Program-made: the position numbers and the translations under genes
The notes under the pieces: generated by a model
Seen by the model: the letters and a program-made list of their open reading frames with translations, nothing else
What the model was told of the DNA's origin: nothing
The model's database searches: none
In this document: piece by piece, positions 39,706 to 48,156 of the stretch
Numbering within the stretch: position 1 is the stretch's first letter
How the letters are laid out: each line of letters starts with the position of its first letter
Assembly: GCF_001368815.1 (NCBI RefSeq)
Contig: NZ_CTEI01000001.1
Span: forward strand, 62,001 to 126,000
Source: Paraliobacillus sp. PM-2
Lineage (GTDB): Bacteria; Bacillota; Bacilli; Bacillales; Amphibacillaceae
Direction: 5' to 3'
Length of the DNA stretch: 64,000 nt

Positions 39706-40602
39706 ATGACTCAAGAAAAATTACACGGCATAGTAATGGAAGTAAATAAAAAACAGTATATTATTTTAACCGATGAGGGTGATTTTAAAAAGATAAAACG
39801 AACAAATGAATATGTCCCTCAAATTGGTGAAAAAATTACTGTTTCGACATTAGATGTGCCAACAAAAAAACAACGAATCATTTATATGCCTCGTATCGTT
39901 GCACTAATAGCGATCATTTTTCTTATAGTAACTGCGGTTACCTTTTTTACTGCTCGTCCAACAGAAGCCTCATATGCAATTATGTTAAAAATTAATCCAA
40001 GTGTTGAGGTAGTCGTTGACAGCAATTTAGATGTGCTAGAAGTACACCCTTTAAATCAGGAAGCAGAACAATTATTACAAACGATAGGTAAAGACTATAC
40101 AACATTATATGATTTTTCACACCAATTTATCCAACAGAGTATTGTATCTGGATTTTTGAATAAAAATGGAAACATTGCTAGTTCAATTGTCTCGCTAAAT
40201 GAAAAAGAAATTGCGTTTGAACAACACTTACAGGATGAGCTTGCTAGTCAGGTAGAGACTGAGTCCGTTCAAGCAAATATAGAAATAAAAGAATTATCAA
40301 AAGATGCGTATGATGCGTTAAAGGAAAACGTTGAACAAGTCAATGGATGGCAAAAGAATGGTAAGGAAAAGAAACCAAAGGAAAATCCAAGTACATCGAA
40401 AAAAACAGAAAATAATAAAGCGAAAGAAAAAGATAAACATAACTCAATTGACAAGAAGCAAAAGCAAAACAAAGATAATCCATCCAATCAACGCGCTATC
40501 GATAAAAAGGATAAAAACAATAAATTAAATAAAAATAAACCAGATCAATCAAAAAAATCTGCCAAGCCAAATAAAGAAAAACGTAAAAATCAAGAAAATT
40601 AA
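39706..40602 (+). CDS. RsgI-like anti-sigma factor with Lys-rich tail
   Basis: RsgI proteins hold the alternative sigma factor SigI at the membrane. The N-terminal RsgI_N domain (about 1-50, LHGIVMEVNKKQYIILTDEGDFKKI) is followed by one transmembrane helix (about 63-85), the conserved extracytoplasmic domain (YAIMLKINPSVEVVVDSNLDVLEV, about 95-120), and a tail of about 80 residues dominated by Lys, Asn and Gln. ATG 39706 with site AAAGGTG is preferred over ATG 39688. No sigI gene lies beside it; upstream is the tandem repeat array. It may regulate a distant SigI or be an orphan. Confidence 0.8.
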   Translation: MTQEKLHGIVMEVNKKQYIILTDEGDFKKIKRTNEYVPQIGEKITVSTLDVPTKKQRIIYMPRIVALIAIIFLIVTAVTFFTARPTEASYAIMLKINPSVEVVVDSNLDVLEVHPLNQEAEQLLQTIGKDYTTLYDFSHQFIQQSIVSGFLNKNGNIASSIVSLNEKEIAFEQHLQDELASQVETESVQANIEIKELSKDAYDALKENVEQVNGWQKNGKEKKPKENPSTSKKTENNKAKEKDKHNSIDKKQKQNKDNPSNQRAIDKKDKNNKLNKNKPDQSKKSAKPNKEKRKNQEN

Positions 40603-40655
40603 TAAACTAGCACACCATATGTTTTATCATATTGTTAATCTATCTAAATAAATAA

Positions 40656-40702
40656 CCGAGTGATAATTAGATGATCCCTTTATCACTCGGCTTTTATTTT
40701 TT
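40656..40702. terminator. Terminator between the RsgI-like and aldo/keto reductase genes
   Basis: CCGAGTGATAA pairs with TTATCACTCGG, followed by a T-rich tail on the plus strand. The minus-strand tail is also T-rich, so it may serve both convergent genes. Confidence 0.85.
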
Positions 40703-40713
40703 AATTGATTACT

Positions 40714-41715
40714 TTAACCCAAAATTTGATTAATTAGCGACAATTCATCTTTAGTAAAAGAAGTATTGTCTAGTGCTTTTACATTCTCTTCAATTTGACT
40801 TACACGACTAGCGCCGATCAGTGCAGATACAACCGTTTTTTCTTGTAGTACCCATGCAAGTGCCATTTGAGCAAGGGATTGTCCACGATCTTTTGCTACC
40901 GCATCTAATTTCTTTACTTTTTCTATGACATCCATCGAGATGTCTTTTTCATTAAGAAAAGGAATATGCGCTTTTGCTGCACGAGAATCATCTGGAATGC
41001 CTTTTATATACTTGCTCGTTAGCAATCCTTGTGCTAATGGTACAAACGCAATACATCCAGCCCCTCCTTTTTCTAACACATCCGTTAATCCATCTTCAAC
41101 CCAACGATTTAGCATGGAATAGGCAGCTTGATGAATAATAAACGGTGTACCTTGCCGTTGTAAAATCTCAATTGCTTTTTCTGTTTCGCCTGCAGAATAG
41201 TTAGATATGCCAACATATAATGCCTTACCTTGACGAACGACCAGGTCAAGTGCAGCCATTGTTTCCTCTAACGGTGTATCCGGATCAGGACGATGATGAT
41301 AGAAGATATCAACATAGTCTAATTGTAAACGCTTTAAACTTTGGTCTAAACTAGAGATTAAATATTTCTTTGAGCCCCAATCGCCATAGGGACCATCCCA
41401 CATTTTATAACCTGCTTTGGTTGATATGATTAATTCATCACGGTAAGGTTGAAAATCTTTTTTTAAAATATTGCCGAAATTTTCTTCAGCTGATCCTGGT
41501 GGAGGTCCGTAATTATTTGCTAAGTCAAAATGTGTGATGCCCAAATCAAATGCCCGTTGAAGCATGGCACGTTGATTTTCAACCGCATCAGTTCCACCGA
41601 AATTGTTCCATAATCCAAGAGAAATAGCTGGGAGTTTTAATCCAGAATGACCAACACGATGATATGGAACCTGTTCGTATCGATCTGTTGCTGCAATATA
41701 TGTCATGTGATCCAT
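40714..41715 (-). CDS. Aldo/keto reductase, YghZ-like
   Basis: This cytoplasmic NADPH-dependent oxidoreductase of 333 residues belongs to the AKR14-like branch whose E. coli member, YghZ, reduces L-glyceraldehyde 3-phosphate and methylglyoxal. Catalytic residues are visible: Asp and Tyr in FDLANNYGPPPGSAEENFG (about 58-76), Lys in ISTKAGYKMWDGPYG, and His in DIFYHHRPDPDTPLEE. The C-terminal cofactor segment is SALIGASRVSQIEENVKAL. A GGAGAT site precedes the start. It appears monocistronic. The substrate is inferred from family resemblance only; detoxification of reactive aldehydes is plausible. Confidence 0.9.
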   Translation of the reverse strand: MDHMTYIAATDRYEQVPYHRVGHSGLKLPAISLGLWNNFGGTDAVENQRAMLQRAFDLGITHFDLANNYGPPPGSAEENFGNILKKDFQPYRDELIISTKAGYKMWDGPYGDWGSKKYLISSLDQSLKRLQLDYVDIFYHHRPDPDTPLEETMAALDLVVRQGKALYVGISNYSAGETEKAIEILQRQGTPFIIHQAAYSMLNRWVEDGLTDVLEKGGAGCIAFVPLAQGLLTSKYIKGIPDDSRAAKAHIPFLNEKDISMDVIEKVKKLDAVAKDRGQSLAQMALAWVLQEKTVVSALIGASRVSQIEENVKALDNTSFTKDELSLINQILG

Positions 41716-41808
41716 CTCCTTTTTAAAGGTGTACTACATTATTAATTCAATAAAAAAATAGAATCTCCTTTATTTCATCTAAAATAAAGAAGATTCCATG
41801 ACGAAAGA

Positions 41809-42168
41809 TTAATAGCCAACTTCAACGGCAGCATTAACAATATACATGAGATCATTTTTATCATCTTGTTCTTCTAATATAATCCCACTAGTCGTTGCCA
41901 TACCACCATCCACAATTTCGACTGTAACTGTTCCGTATGGAATTTCTTTACGAATTGTTTCTATATCAACGTTTTCTTTATCCGCAGGAACAGCTAGCTT
42001 AACATTCACTTTCATATTGTCTAGCGACTTACCAGGTAAATAATCTTTTAACCCAGGCATGGAATTATAGTGAATCGCATTTTCTACTGCACGGACGGAC
42101 GCCTTAGTCACATTTTGTCCATGTGTATCAATCCCGACACCAGTTTCTACAAAAATAATATGTTCCAT
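41809..42168 (-). CDS. Lin0512 family protein
   Basis: This small cytoplasmic protein has 119 residues. MEHIIFVETGVGIDTHGQNVTKASVRAVENAIHYNSMPG and the C-terminal GGMATTSGIILEEQDDKNDLMYIVNAAVEVGY match the Lin0512 family, which is common in Firmicutes, has no firmly known role, and resembles enzymes that form cyclic products. The frame extends upstream to 42222, but ATG 42168 has a perfect AAGGAGG site and a conserved start. It is probably transcribed alone; a terminator was not clearly seen. Confidence 0.85.
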   Translation of the reverse strand: MEHIIFVETGVGIDTHGQNVTKASVRAVENAIHYNSMPGLKDYLPGKSLDNMKVNVKLAVPADKENVDIETIRKEIPYGTVTVEIVDGGMATTSGIILEEQDDKNDLMYIVNAAVEVGY

Positions 42169-42356
42169 GTGAATCCTCCTTCGTTTATGAGTATGTTTGT
42201 CCTCTATTATACTATTGTTCAAAAGTGATTTAAAATATCATACTTCTGTTAAACACACTAAGCAAAATCAATTTTTATTTCCTAGGAAATACCCTAAATC
42301 GTTTTTCGGTTCATTTTTGCTTATCTTATGATTTAGTAGAAAGACATCTACTCCAT

Positions 42357-42797
42357 TCACAAATCCTTCTTAAACACATAGCTAACCGAATCATACCCCA
42401 TCTTTTCCTCATAAAAACGATGTGCATCTGTTCGTTGTAATCCAGATGATAGTGCCACTGCTTGATAATGACGTTCCTTTGCCCAATCTTCCACATAACT
42501 TAGTAGCATATCACCAAAACCCTTAGATCGCTCATCGGTCGTGGTAACTAAATCGCATATCCAAACAAACCGACCATAGTAGAGCGTAATCATCGGTTTA
42601 AAACCAATGACAGCTGCAATCTTTCCTTTATAATATAGTGCAAGCATTTGATATTGATGTTTCACTTGTGACTCTTGCACCAACGCTAAAAACTGTTGTT
42701 CATCCAAATGCCCTCGAAGCTCTTGTACAATCGGAAATGCCTCTTTAAGCTCTTCTTCCGTTTCCAATACTTCTATCGTTATTTGTTTAATAAACAA
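42357..42797 (-). CDS. GNAT family N-acetyltransferase
   Basis: A 146-residue acetyl-CoA-dependent acetyltransferase. The GNAT fold is visible from the beta4-beta5 core (FVWICDLVTTTDERSKGFGDMLL; the pyrophosphate-binding motif is a variant R/S-K-G-F-G) and the C-terminal ALSSGLQRTDAHRFYEEKMGYDSVSYVFKK. The acceptor substrate cannot be deduced. It lies between a terminator and the Lin0512 gene and has no clear partner. Confidence 0.88.
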   Translation of the reverse strand: MFIKQITIEVLETEEELKEAFPIVQELRGHLDEQQFLALVQESQVKHQYQMLALYYKGKIAAVIGFKPMITLYYGRFVWICDLVTTTDERSKGFGDMLLSYVEDWAKERHYQAVALSSGLQRTDAHRFYEEKMGYDSVSYVFKKDL

Positions 42798-42853
42798 TCA
42801 CCTTCCCGTTGTTTTGTTAGTGCCTATTTTACCATATATTGTTTGATGGACAT

Positions 42854-42896
42854 ATAAAAAACGCACACAACATAGCGGTGCTACATTGTGTGCGTT
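42854..42896 (-). terminator. Terminator of the M20/DUF3100 operon
   Basis: AACGCACACAA and TTGTGTGCGTT form an 11-bp stem, with a further TAGC/GCTA pair in the loop; the minus strand ends in a six-T tract. Confidence 0.88.
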
Positions 42897-42924
42897 CTAA
42901 AATGATCATCAACCCTGATATGCT

Positions 42925-43410
42925 TTATTTTCCTGCAATCATTAATCCGAATTGTGCTAATAAGGCACTTCCAACATACGTACCAACAAAGACAAATACG
43001 GCAACAATCGCAACTTTCCAAGAAGTTTTTCGTAAATCAACTAAACGATCCGCCACGGAAATACCAGCAAAAGTTAAGATAGGCGTTGTAATTGAAAGGA
43101 AATCAACTGCTTGAATCGCTGTAACGAAAAAGTCAAAAAGCAAACACATAATTAATGAAGTAATCGATACCCAACCAAGAATAGGGAAATTTCGAATAAA
43201 GCTAATTTTTGATTTACTTAACAGATTAGAAATACCGATACCAATCATGGAAAATAACCATAGACTTGCAAGCCCGGCAATGGTCATGCCAGTAATTGGT
43301 GTACTATTTGGATATTTTAATACTTTGAGTTCTTGTGTGAATAAAATTAATCCGACACTGAGTAGTAGTACAAGTGCATATTTAACGTATTGGTTTAAGC
43401 CCTTCTCCAT
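42925..43410 (-). CDS. Small membrane partner of the DUF3100 protein
   Basis: This hydrophobic protein of 161 residues has about four to five predicted helices (near 10-25, 40-62, 75-100, 105-120, 132-155). Its start overlaps the stop of the DUF3100 gene by one base (TAATG), indicating coupled translation. It and the DUF3100 protein together resemble two halves of one carrier, but I do not recognise a named family for this half. Expression is probably controlled by the PurR-type operator upstream of the M20 gene. Confidence 0.75.
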   Translation of the reverse strand: MEKGLNQYVKYALVLLLSVGLILFTQELKVLKYPNSTPITGMTIAGLASLWLFSMIGIGISNLLSKSKISFIRNFPILGWVSITSLIMCLLFDFFVTAIQAVDFLSITTPILTFAGISVADRLVDLRKTSWKVAIVAVFVFVGTYVGSALLAQFGLMIAGK

Positions 43411-44198
43411 TATCGATCACCTCTTACCAAAAGTTTATACATGAATTGTTGCAACGGTACCGCTAAGAAAATCATGGTGAAGGTACCTAAAAAGCTTGTT
43501 AATAATTGACTTGCAGCAGCATAGGATAAAATGGTACTTTCCATTTCAGGTAATCGAGCGACTAGTGTAGAAGAAGCACCAGTCATCATACTACTTGATC
43601 CCACACCAGCAGCCATTGCTAAAGCTTCTGGACGTAGACCCATGTCAAGTAAGATTGGCGCAAAAATACTGAAAAATAATGCACCAAATAATGTTCCAAT
43701 AATATATAAAGACAGTATACCGCGTCCCTCTTTCGATTCAAGGGTGTATTTTTCAGAGATATAAGCCAATTCACCTTCACGGCCAATTCCAAGTGTCGCA
43801 CCAATTGCTTCACGACGTAGTCCAATCCAAACGGCAATTGGTAGACCAATCAAGACAGTACCTAAATTACCAAGTTCTTGAATGATAAATACCCAACCAA
43901 CTTGCAAAATGTCTTTAATTTGTGGCGCAACATCTGCACCGTATCTTGCCATAAGTGGAAGCATAATAAAAATAAGATACTTACTAGCAAAGCCAACATT
44001 CTCTTTACTGTAGATTTTTTTCATAAATCCAACACGAAACACTTTAATAGCTAAAAACATGGTAATTAAAATGGCAAAAACTAACGGAAGCAAAGTAATG
44101 GAAATTGATCCAATCGAAATCGTTTGAAAACCAATCCATTCAGCAGCCGTAATAACAAGTACAGCATAGACTAATAATAAAATAAAATTCCCCTTCAT
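43410..44198 (-). CDS. DUF3100 membrane protein, putative carrier
   Basis: An integral membrane protein of 262 residues with about seven predicted helices. The glycine- and serine-rich segment AMAAGVGSSSMMTGASS (about 192-208) resembles the pore-like motif of LrgB- or secondary-carrier-like proteins, and IGREGELAYISEKYTLESKEGRG is a conserved cytoplasmic loop of DUF3100. Function is unknown for the family. It is transcribed between an M20 hydrolase and the small membrane partner, suggesting uptake of the hydrolase substrate. The PurR-type operator before the operon points to a purine- or folate-related compound (inference). Confidence 0.82.
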   Translation of the reverse strand: MKGNFILLLVYAVLVITAAEWIGFQTISIGSISITLLPLVFAILITMFLAIKVFRVGFMKKIYSKENVGFASKYLIFIMLPLMARYGADVAPQIKDILQVGWVFIIQELGNLGTVLIGLPIAVWIGLRREAIGATLGIGREGELAYISEKYTLESKEGRGILSLYIIGTLFGALFFSIFAPILLDMGLRPEALAMAAGVGSSSMMTGASSTLVARLPEMESTILSYAAASQLLTSFLGTFTMIFLAVPLQQFMYKLLVRGDR

Positions 44199-44210
44199 TC
44201 TCTTATCCCC

Positions 44211-45491
44211 CTAATTCTCTTGTTGGTTTGTAATTGATGTAATTAAATCTACATACTCTTGATACGTTCTTCGATATAGCTTTTCTTTGTCTATCTTTCC
44301 ATTCATTTCATCTAAAACCTCTGCTAGAAATGCTGGAAACAGACTATAAATAAATGTCGGATCCACATCAATGAAATCATCGCCATGAATCGTACCAGTA
44401 AAACCACTATAACCAATTTGAATACAAGGCATCATATAAGATAAGTCACCGATATCTCCAGCTGCACTGATTGCATTGTTATTCATCATCTCATCAATCG
44501 TGTTGTTCTTTTCAAAAGCAGCTGCCACAAATGTGGATAAATAATGATCTTGTTTGAAAGGTAAATATCCCATTTGAGTATCAATCGCAACCTCACCCAT
44601 TAATGCTTGGGCAGATCCAGTTGCAGCGGCATCCAATCGTTTCGCTACTTCCTTCATATAACCAACGGACTGTGTGCGAAGATCTGTCCCAACGGTAATA
44701 TGATTTGGAATCACATTGGTAGACATATCTGAATCCATCACAATCGGGTTAATGCGCACTTGTTCTTTTTCATCCAGTTGTTGACGAGATAGTCCTACTG
44801 CTGTATTAAACAAAGTAGAGATATTGTACGCATTCACAGAAGAAAATGGATCAAAACCGGCATGTGTTGCTTTCCCTTTAAAATGATACTTTTTATATAA
44901 GAAACCAGCCAAATCACAATTGATTTCAATGGTTCGCTTATCGAATTCTCCACCAATGGCATGTACACAAATAGCCAAATCAATGTCATCGAACACACCT
45001 AGTCGCATTGCCTCAGGTTTACCACCATAATATTCAATGGTTCCTTCCTTACGAAGCTGTTCTCTATACGGTAAATCTAAATATTCCTCCGCTGGAACAA
45101 AAATAAAGGACAGGTTGTAATCAAAGTTTTCATATTCCTTACTTTCAAACAGTTGTTGATACAATGCCAGTGCAATAGCAACCTGTGTGTAATGGCCACA
45201 GTTATGTGCAGCACCATTCTCAGGATCTGCTCGGAAATGAGACGGTGCATATACCGCATCAAGCTCTGCAATGAACGCAATGTGGAGTGCTTTTTTTTCA
45301 TTTCCTAAAGTCGTTCTGAAACCCGTCGTACTAAAATCACTTAGTTCGATATTGGGATTTACTTGCTTTAGATAATGGATAATTTGTTCTCTTGTTTTTG
45401 TTTCTTTATAACCTAATTCAGGATTCGCATAGATCTGATCTGCTATTTTTTTGATTGTGTCATATTGCTTTGTGAAATCCATTAGCGTCAC
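44211..45491 (-). CDS. M20 family amidohydrolase (AbgA/AbgB-like)
   Basis: A cytoplasmic zinc-dependent amidohydrolase of 426 residues. Metal-binding motifs: AELDAVY (variant of the first Asp), AAHNCGHYTQVAIA with Cys and His, the catalytic Glu pair in FVPAEEYLD, and ICVHAIGG. The dimerisation domain is inserted at about 200-310 (KGKATHAGFDPFSSVNAYN). Family members hydrolyse N-acyl amino acids, p-aminobenzoyl-glutamate or related amides. It leads an operon with the DUF3100 membrane pair (12 bp to the next gene), has a clear promoter, and lies below a PurR-type operator. p-Aminobenzoyl-glutamate or a purine-derived amide is a reasonable guess for the substrate. Confidence 0.87.
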   Translation of the reverse strand: MTLMDFTKQYDTIKKIADQIYANPELGYKETKTREQIIHYLKQVNPNIELSDFSTTGFRTTLGNEKKALHIAFIAELDAVYAPSHFRADPENGAAHNCGHYTQVAIALALYQQLFESKEYENFDYNLSFIFVPAEEYLDLPYREQLRKEGTIEYYGGKPEAMRLGVFDDIDLAICVHAIGGEFDKRTIEINCDLAGFLYKKYHFKGKATHAGFDPFSSVNAYNISTLFNTAVGLSRQQLDEKEQVRINPIVMDSDMSTNVIPNHITVGTDLRTQSVGYMKEVAKRLDAAATGSAQALMGEVAIDTQMGYLPFKQDHYLSTFVAAAFEKNNTIDEMMNNNAISAAGDIGDLSYMMPCIQIGYSGFTGTIHGDDFIDVDPTFIYSLFPAFLAEVLDEMNGKIDKEKLYRRTYQEYVDLITSITNQQEN

Positions 45492-45532
45492 CTCGTTTTA
45501 TTTAAAAGATAATTGCTAAACTAATAGTACTA

Positions 45533-45562
45533 TTTATATCATCACTCGACAAAGATCGTCAA
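45533..45562 (-). promoter_or_regulatory. Promoter of the M20/DUF3100 operon
   Basis: On the minus strand TTGACG (45562-45557) and TATAAA (45538-45533) are 18 bp apart, about 40 bp before the M20 start codon. Confidence 0.65.
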
Positions 45563-45565
45563 CCC

Positions 45566-45612
45566 ATTTTCGAACTTTGAATTAAAAAAATCAATATAAT
45601 GTTCGGATTTTA
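45566..45612. promoter_or_regulatory. PurR-type operator between M20 and LOG genes
   Basis: On the minus strand AATCCGAACATTA fits the PurBox AWWWCCGAACWWT. On the plus strand ATTTTCGAACTTT (from 45567) matches with one change. The CGAAC (45571-45575) and GTTCG (45601-45605) cores are 25 bp apart, the same as in the purA operator, and the pair lies 8 bp from the -35 of the M20 promoter versus 9 bp at purA. The rest of the 331-bp intergenic region is AT-rich with a weak -10 (TAGAAT, 45751-45756) for the LOG gene. Confidence 0.7.
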
Positions 45613-45822
45613 ATAATTTTGTCACTTGTTTAATTGAAAAATTAGGAAGAATATACGGTATAAGGAACATTTAGACAAGTTATTCAATTAGTGGATCTTC
45701 AGCTCGTCTTTCACATCCGTTTATCTTATATTAAAATAAGTGGCATATATTAGAATATACAAAAAGATAATTGTTAATCATGCTAATTTCTACAAAAACA
45801 ATGAGTAAGTGAGGGGAAAGAG

Positions 45823-46389
45823 ATGAAACGTTTAGCGGTATATTGTGGGTCTAGTGAAGGAAATGATCCGATATATATGAAGGAAGCGCGTAAATTAGGA
45901 AATTGCTTAGCTGATGCAAACATTGGGCTAGTATATGGCGGTTCTAATGTTGGTTGCATGGGTGCTGTAGCAGATGGTGTGCTAGAAAATGGCGGAAAAG
46001 TTATTGGCGTAATCCCTGAAAAACTAAAGAGTGTAGAGATTGCCCATGAAAAGCTGACAGAACTACATGTTGTTGAAACGATGCATCAACGAAAAGCAAT
46101 GATGGCTGAATATGCAGATGGCTTTATTGCCCTACCTGGAGGAACAGGTACATTAGAAGAGTGGTTTGAAGTATTCACTTGGGCACAAATTGGCTATCAT
46201 CAGAAGCCATGTGCGCTACTTAACATCAATCAGTATTATCAACCAATCATGACATTGTTTGATCATATGGTCGAACAAGGTTTTGTCAAACAAGCTTATC
46301 GAGAGTTAATTGTGATGGAAAATAACCCGGAACAATTGATTGATCGGTTAAAAAATTATCAAGGTAAGTACATTGATAAGTGGTCATAA
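45823..46389 (+). CDS. LOG family nucleoside 5'-monophosphate phosphoribohydrolase
   Basis: LOG proteins cleave purine-type nucleoside monophosphates, such as AMP or cytokinin ribotides, into base and ribose-5-phosphate. The Rossmann-like fold shows the N-terminal YCGSSEGND, the GGSNVGCMG loop, MHQRKAMM and the signature PGGTGTLEE (about 105-113). Length 188 residues, as for YvdD-like enzymes. A GAGGGGAAAG ribosome site lies upstream of ATG 45823. It is divergent from the M20/DUF3100 operon across a PurR-type operator, which suits a purine-related role. It ends in a terminator. Confidence 0.93.
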   Translation: MKRLAVYCGSSEGNDPIYMKEARKLGNCLADANIGLVYGGSNVGCMGAVADGVLENGGKVIGVIPEKLKSVEIAHEKLTELHVVETMHQRKAMMAEYADGFIALPGGTGTLEEWFEVFTWAQIGYHQKPCALLNINQYYQPIMTLFDHMVEQGFVKQAYRELIVMENNPEQLIDRLKNYQGKYIDKWS

Positions 46390-46410
46390 ACAATTAAAAT
46401 ATTATTCACA

Positions 46411-46453
46411 AAAACGTCTCATGTGCTTGGATTGCACGATGGGATGTTTTTTA
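46411..46453 (+). terminator. Terminator of the LOG gene
   Basis: AACGTCTCATGTGC can pair, with some G-U pairs and a bulge, with GCACGATGGGATGTT, followed by six T. Confidence 0.75.
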
Positions 46454-46476
46454 GTTGATCTATTTCTCTAGCAAAA

Positions 46477-46514
46477 AAAGAAATGATTCCAATAAGTTGT
46501 GGGAATCATTTCTT
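46477..46514 (-). terminator. Terminator of ohr
   Basis: AAGAAATGATTCC / GGAATCATTTCTT form a 13-bp stem with an 11-nt loop; on the minus strand a seven-T tract follows. Confidence 0.88.
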
Positions 46515-46548
46515 GTGTTCGTTCATTTTCTTATTTTTTATATCAAAT

Positions 46549-46971
46549 TTAAATAGCGGTTGCGCTAATTTCTACATCAATATTACCACGGGTTGCTCTG
46601 GAATATGGGCAAACCTGATGAGCAGCTTTCACTAACTCAACTGCTTCCTCTTGAGATACACCTTCAATCGTAGCATGAATTTTTGCAGCTAAGCCTAATC
46701 CATCATCATCTTTCCCAATACTTATTTCAGCAGTCACATGAGAAGTGATTTTTTTGTTTTGTTCGTCAGCAACCAAATGTAAGGCACCATCAAAACAAGC
46801 CGCATACCCAGCTGAGAATAATTGTTCCGGATTGGTCGTACCCGCAGCTTCTGTCCCCCCAAGCCCTTTTGGCATAGAAAGAGCTAAATCTAACTCCTGA
46901 TCTGAAGATTTAACTGTACCTTGGCGACCACCTTCAGCCGTTGATTTTGCAGTATAAAGCGTATTAAACAA
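46549..46971 (-). CDS. ohr: Organic hydroperoxide resistance protein (OsmC/Ohr family)
   Basis: This thiol-dependent peroxidase of 140 residues reduces organic hydroperoxides. The two catalytic cysteines are visible in LFSAGYAACFDGAL (about residue 59) and HQVCPYSRATRGN (about 124). The start MFNTLYTAKSTAEGGRQG and GTNPEQLF are typical of Ohr. It is divergent from a MarR-type gene that fits OhrR; the shared 112-bp region holds inverted repeats. Peroxide-inducible expression is expected. Confidence 0.95.
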   Translation of the reverse strand: MFNTLYTAKSTAEGGRQGTVKSSDQELDLALSMPKGLGGTEAAGTTNPEQLFSAGYAACFDGALHLVADEQNKKITSHVTAEISIGKDDDGLGLAAKIHATIEGVSQEEAVELVKAAHQVCPYSRATRGNIDVEISATAI

Positions 46972-47000
46972 GTAAATAACCTCCTGTAACTATTTTAATT

Positions 47001-47032
47001 TTACACAATTAGATTGTACACAATTTAATTGC
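47001..47032. promoter_or_regulatory. OhrR operator
   Basis: ACAAT-TAG-ATTGT (47005-47017) and CAATT-T-AATTG (47021-47031) are adjacent inverted repeats in the ohr/ohrR intergenic region, resembling the TACAATT-AATTGTA operator of B. subtilis OhrR. Confidence 0.65.
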
Positions 47033-47083
47033 TAAAGTCAAACGATCTTTTTTTTGTTATAATAACGAAAGGAGTGATGAACG

Positions 47084-47533
47084 ATGACAGACCAACTATT
47101 AAAATTAGAAGATCAATTATGCTTTTCGCTTTATGCGACAACACGTGAAATAACCAAACGCTACCGCCCGCTATTAGAAGAACTGCAAGTGACTTACCCG
47201 CAATATCTTGTGTTATTAGTGCTGTGGGAAAAAGACGGGATTACCGTAAAAGAGCTAGGCAAACGGCTATATTTAGATTCAGGCACACTAACACCTATGC
47301 TGAAGCGGATGGAGGAAAATCAGTTAATTGTTCGAAAACGATCCGCGGCTGATGAACGAAGCGTGGTTGTTACATTAACTATCAAAGGGAAAGAAGCAAA
47401 AGAACAAGCAGCCTGCATCCCTGCTCGTTTATTAGAAAATGTTGACGCCGAACCAGAAGAAATGGAACAAGTAAAACAAACCTTAATGAAAATGCTACAT
47501 TCCTTACACGAATTAAACGAAAAAGGACAATAA
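47084..47533 (+). CDS. ohrR: MarR-family peroxide repressor OhrR
   Basis: A 149-residue winged-helix repressor that releases DNA when its reactive cysteine is oxidised by organic peroxides. The single conserved Cys is at about residue 13 ([20 protein letters not shown]), in the position of B. subtilis OhrR Cys15; the tyrosines that hydrogen-bond to it (LYATTR, TYPQY) are present. The recognition helix and wing are in [39 protein letters not shown]. It is divergently transcribed from ohr. A second Cys near residue 107 suggests a two-Cys variant may be worth considering. Confidence 0.94.
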   Translation: MTDQLLKLEDQLCFSLYATTREITKRYRPLLEELQVTYPQYLVLLVLWEKDGITVKELGKRLYLDSGTLTPMLKRMEENQLIVRKRSAADERSVVVTLTIKGKEAKEQAACIPARLLENVDAEPEEMEQVKQTLMKMLHSLHELNEKGQ

Positions 47534-47574
47534 GTACAGGGGGAAATGTGCAGGAATCACCGGAGGACAAGCCT

Positions 47575-48054
47575 ATGAATATTACCATTATAAGTGTCGG
47601 AAAATTGAAAGAAAAGTATTTGAAACAAGGCATTGAGGAATATGTCAAACGACTACGGAGCTATGCAACGATTCAACTAGTTGAAGTACCTGATGAAAAA
47701 GCACCAGAAAATCTAAGCGAAGCACAAATGACAGAAGTAATGGATAAAGAAGGAGAACGCATCCTGGCCAAAATCAATGCCGATAGCCATGTAATAACAT
47801 TAGAGATTCAAGGTAAACAACTCACATCAGAAGGACTGGCACAACAACTGGATCAATTAGCTACACACGGAAAAAGTAAGGTAACATTTGTAATTGGTGG
47901 ATCACTTGGATTAAGTGAAGCCGTACGGAAACGAAGCGACTTTGCCTTGTCTTTTTCTAAGATGACCTTGCCGCATCAGTTAATGCGGTTGGTGTTGGTG
48001 GAGCAGGTGTATCGGAGTTTTCGGATAAATCGGGGAGAACCGTACCACAAGTGA
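47575..48054 (+). CDS. rlmH: 23S rRNA pseudouridine-1915 N3-methyltransferase RlmH
   Basis: RlmH is a SPOUT-class methyltransferase that modifies pseudouridine 1915 in helix 69 of 23S rRNA. The start [20 protein letters not shown], the knot motifs [11 protein letters not shown] and [13 protein letters not shown], and the terminal [12 protein letters not shown] are diagnostic. The frame is open from 47548, but ATG 47575 with CCGGAGGA upstream gives the standard 159 residues. In staphylococci (orfX) the last codons are the integration site of SCC elements. Here the accessory genes begin directly after the stop and att-like copies of this end recur downstream. Confidence 0.97.
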   Translation: MNITIISVGKLKEKYLKQGIEEYVKRLRSYATIQLVEVPDEKAPENLSEAQMTEVMDKEGERILAKINADSHVITLEIQGKQLTSEGLAQQLDQLATHGKSKVTFVIGGSLGLSEAVRKRSDFALSFSKMTLPHQLMRLVLVEQVYRSFRINRGEPYHK

Positions 48055-48057
48055 TGG
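48037..48057 (+). other. att-like core at the rlmH 3' end (copy 1)
   Basis: GAACCGTACC ACAAGTGATGG overlaps the last rlmH codons (E-P-Y-H-K-stop), the counterpart of the staphylococcal SCC attachment site. Copies 2 and 3 at 49566 and 50475 match it in 18 of 21 and 15 of 21 positions. Confidence 0.65.
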
Positions 48058-48156
48058 TAAACAAGAAGGTTGAGGTAACTGTGCAAGATGTTCAATGGTC
48101 TAAGTATTTATCAAACAATGGACAATAAACATTTAATCAAAACTAGGGGGGATCTA

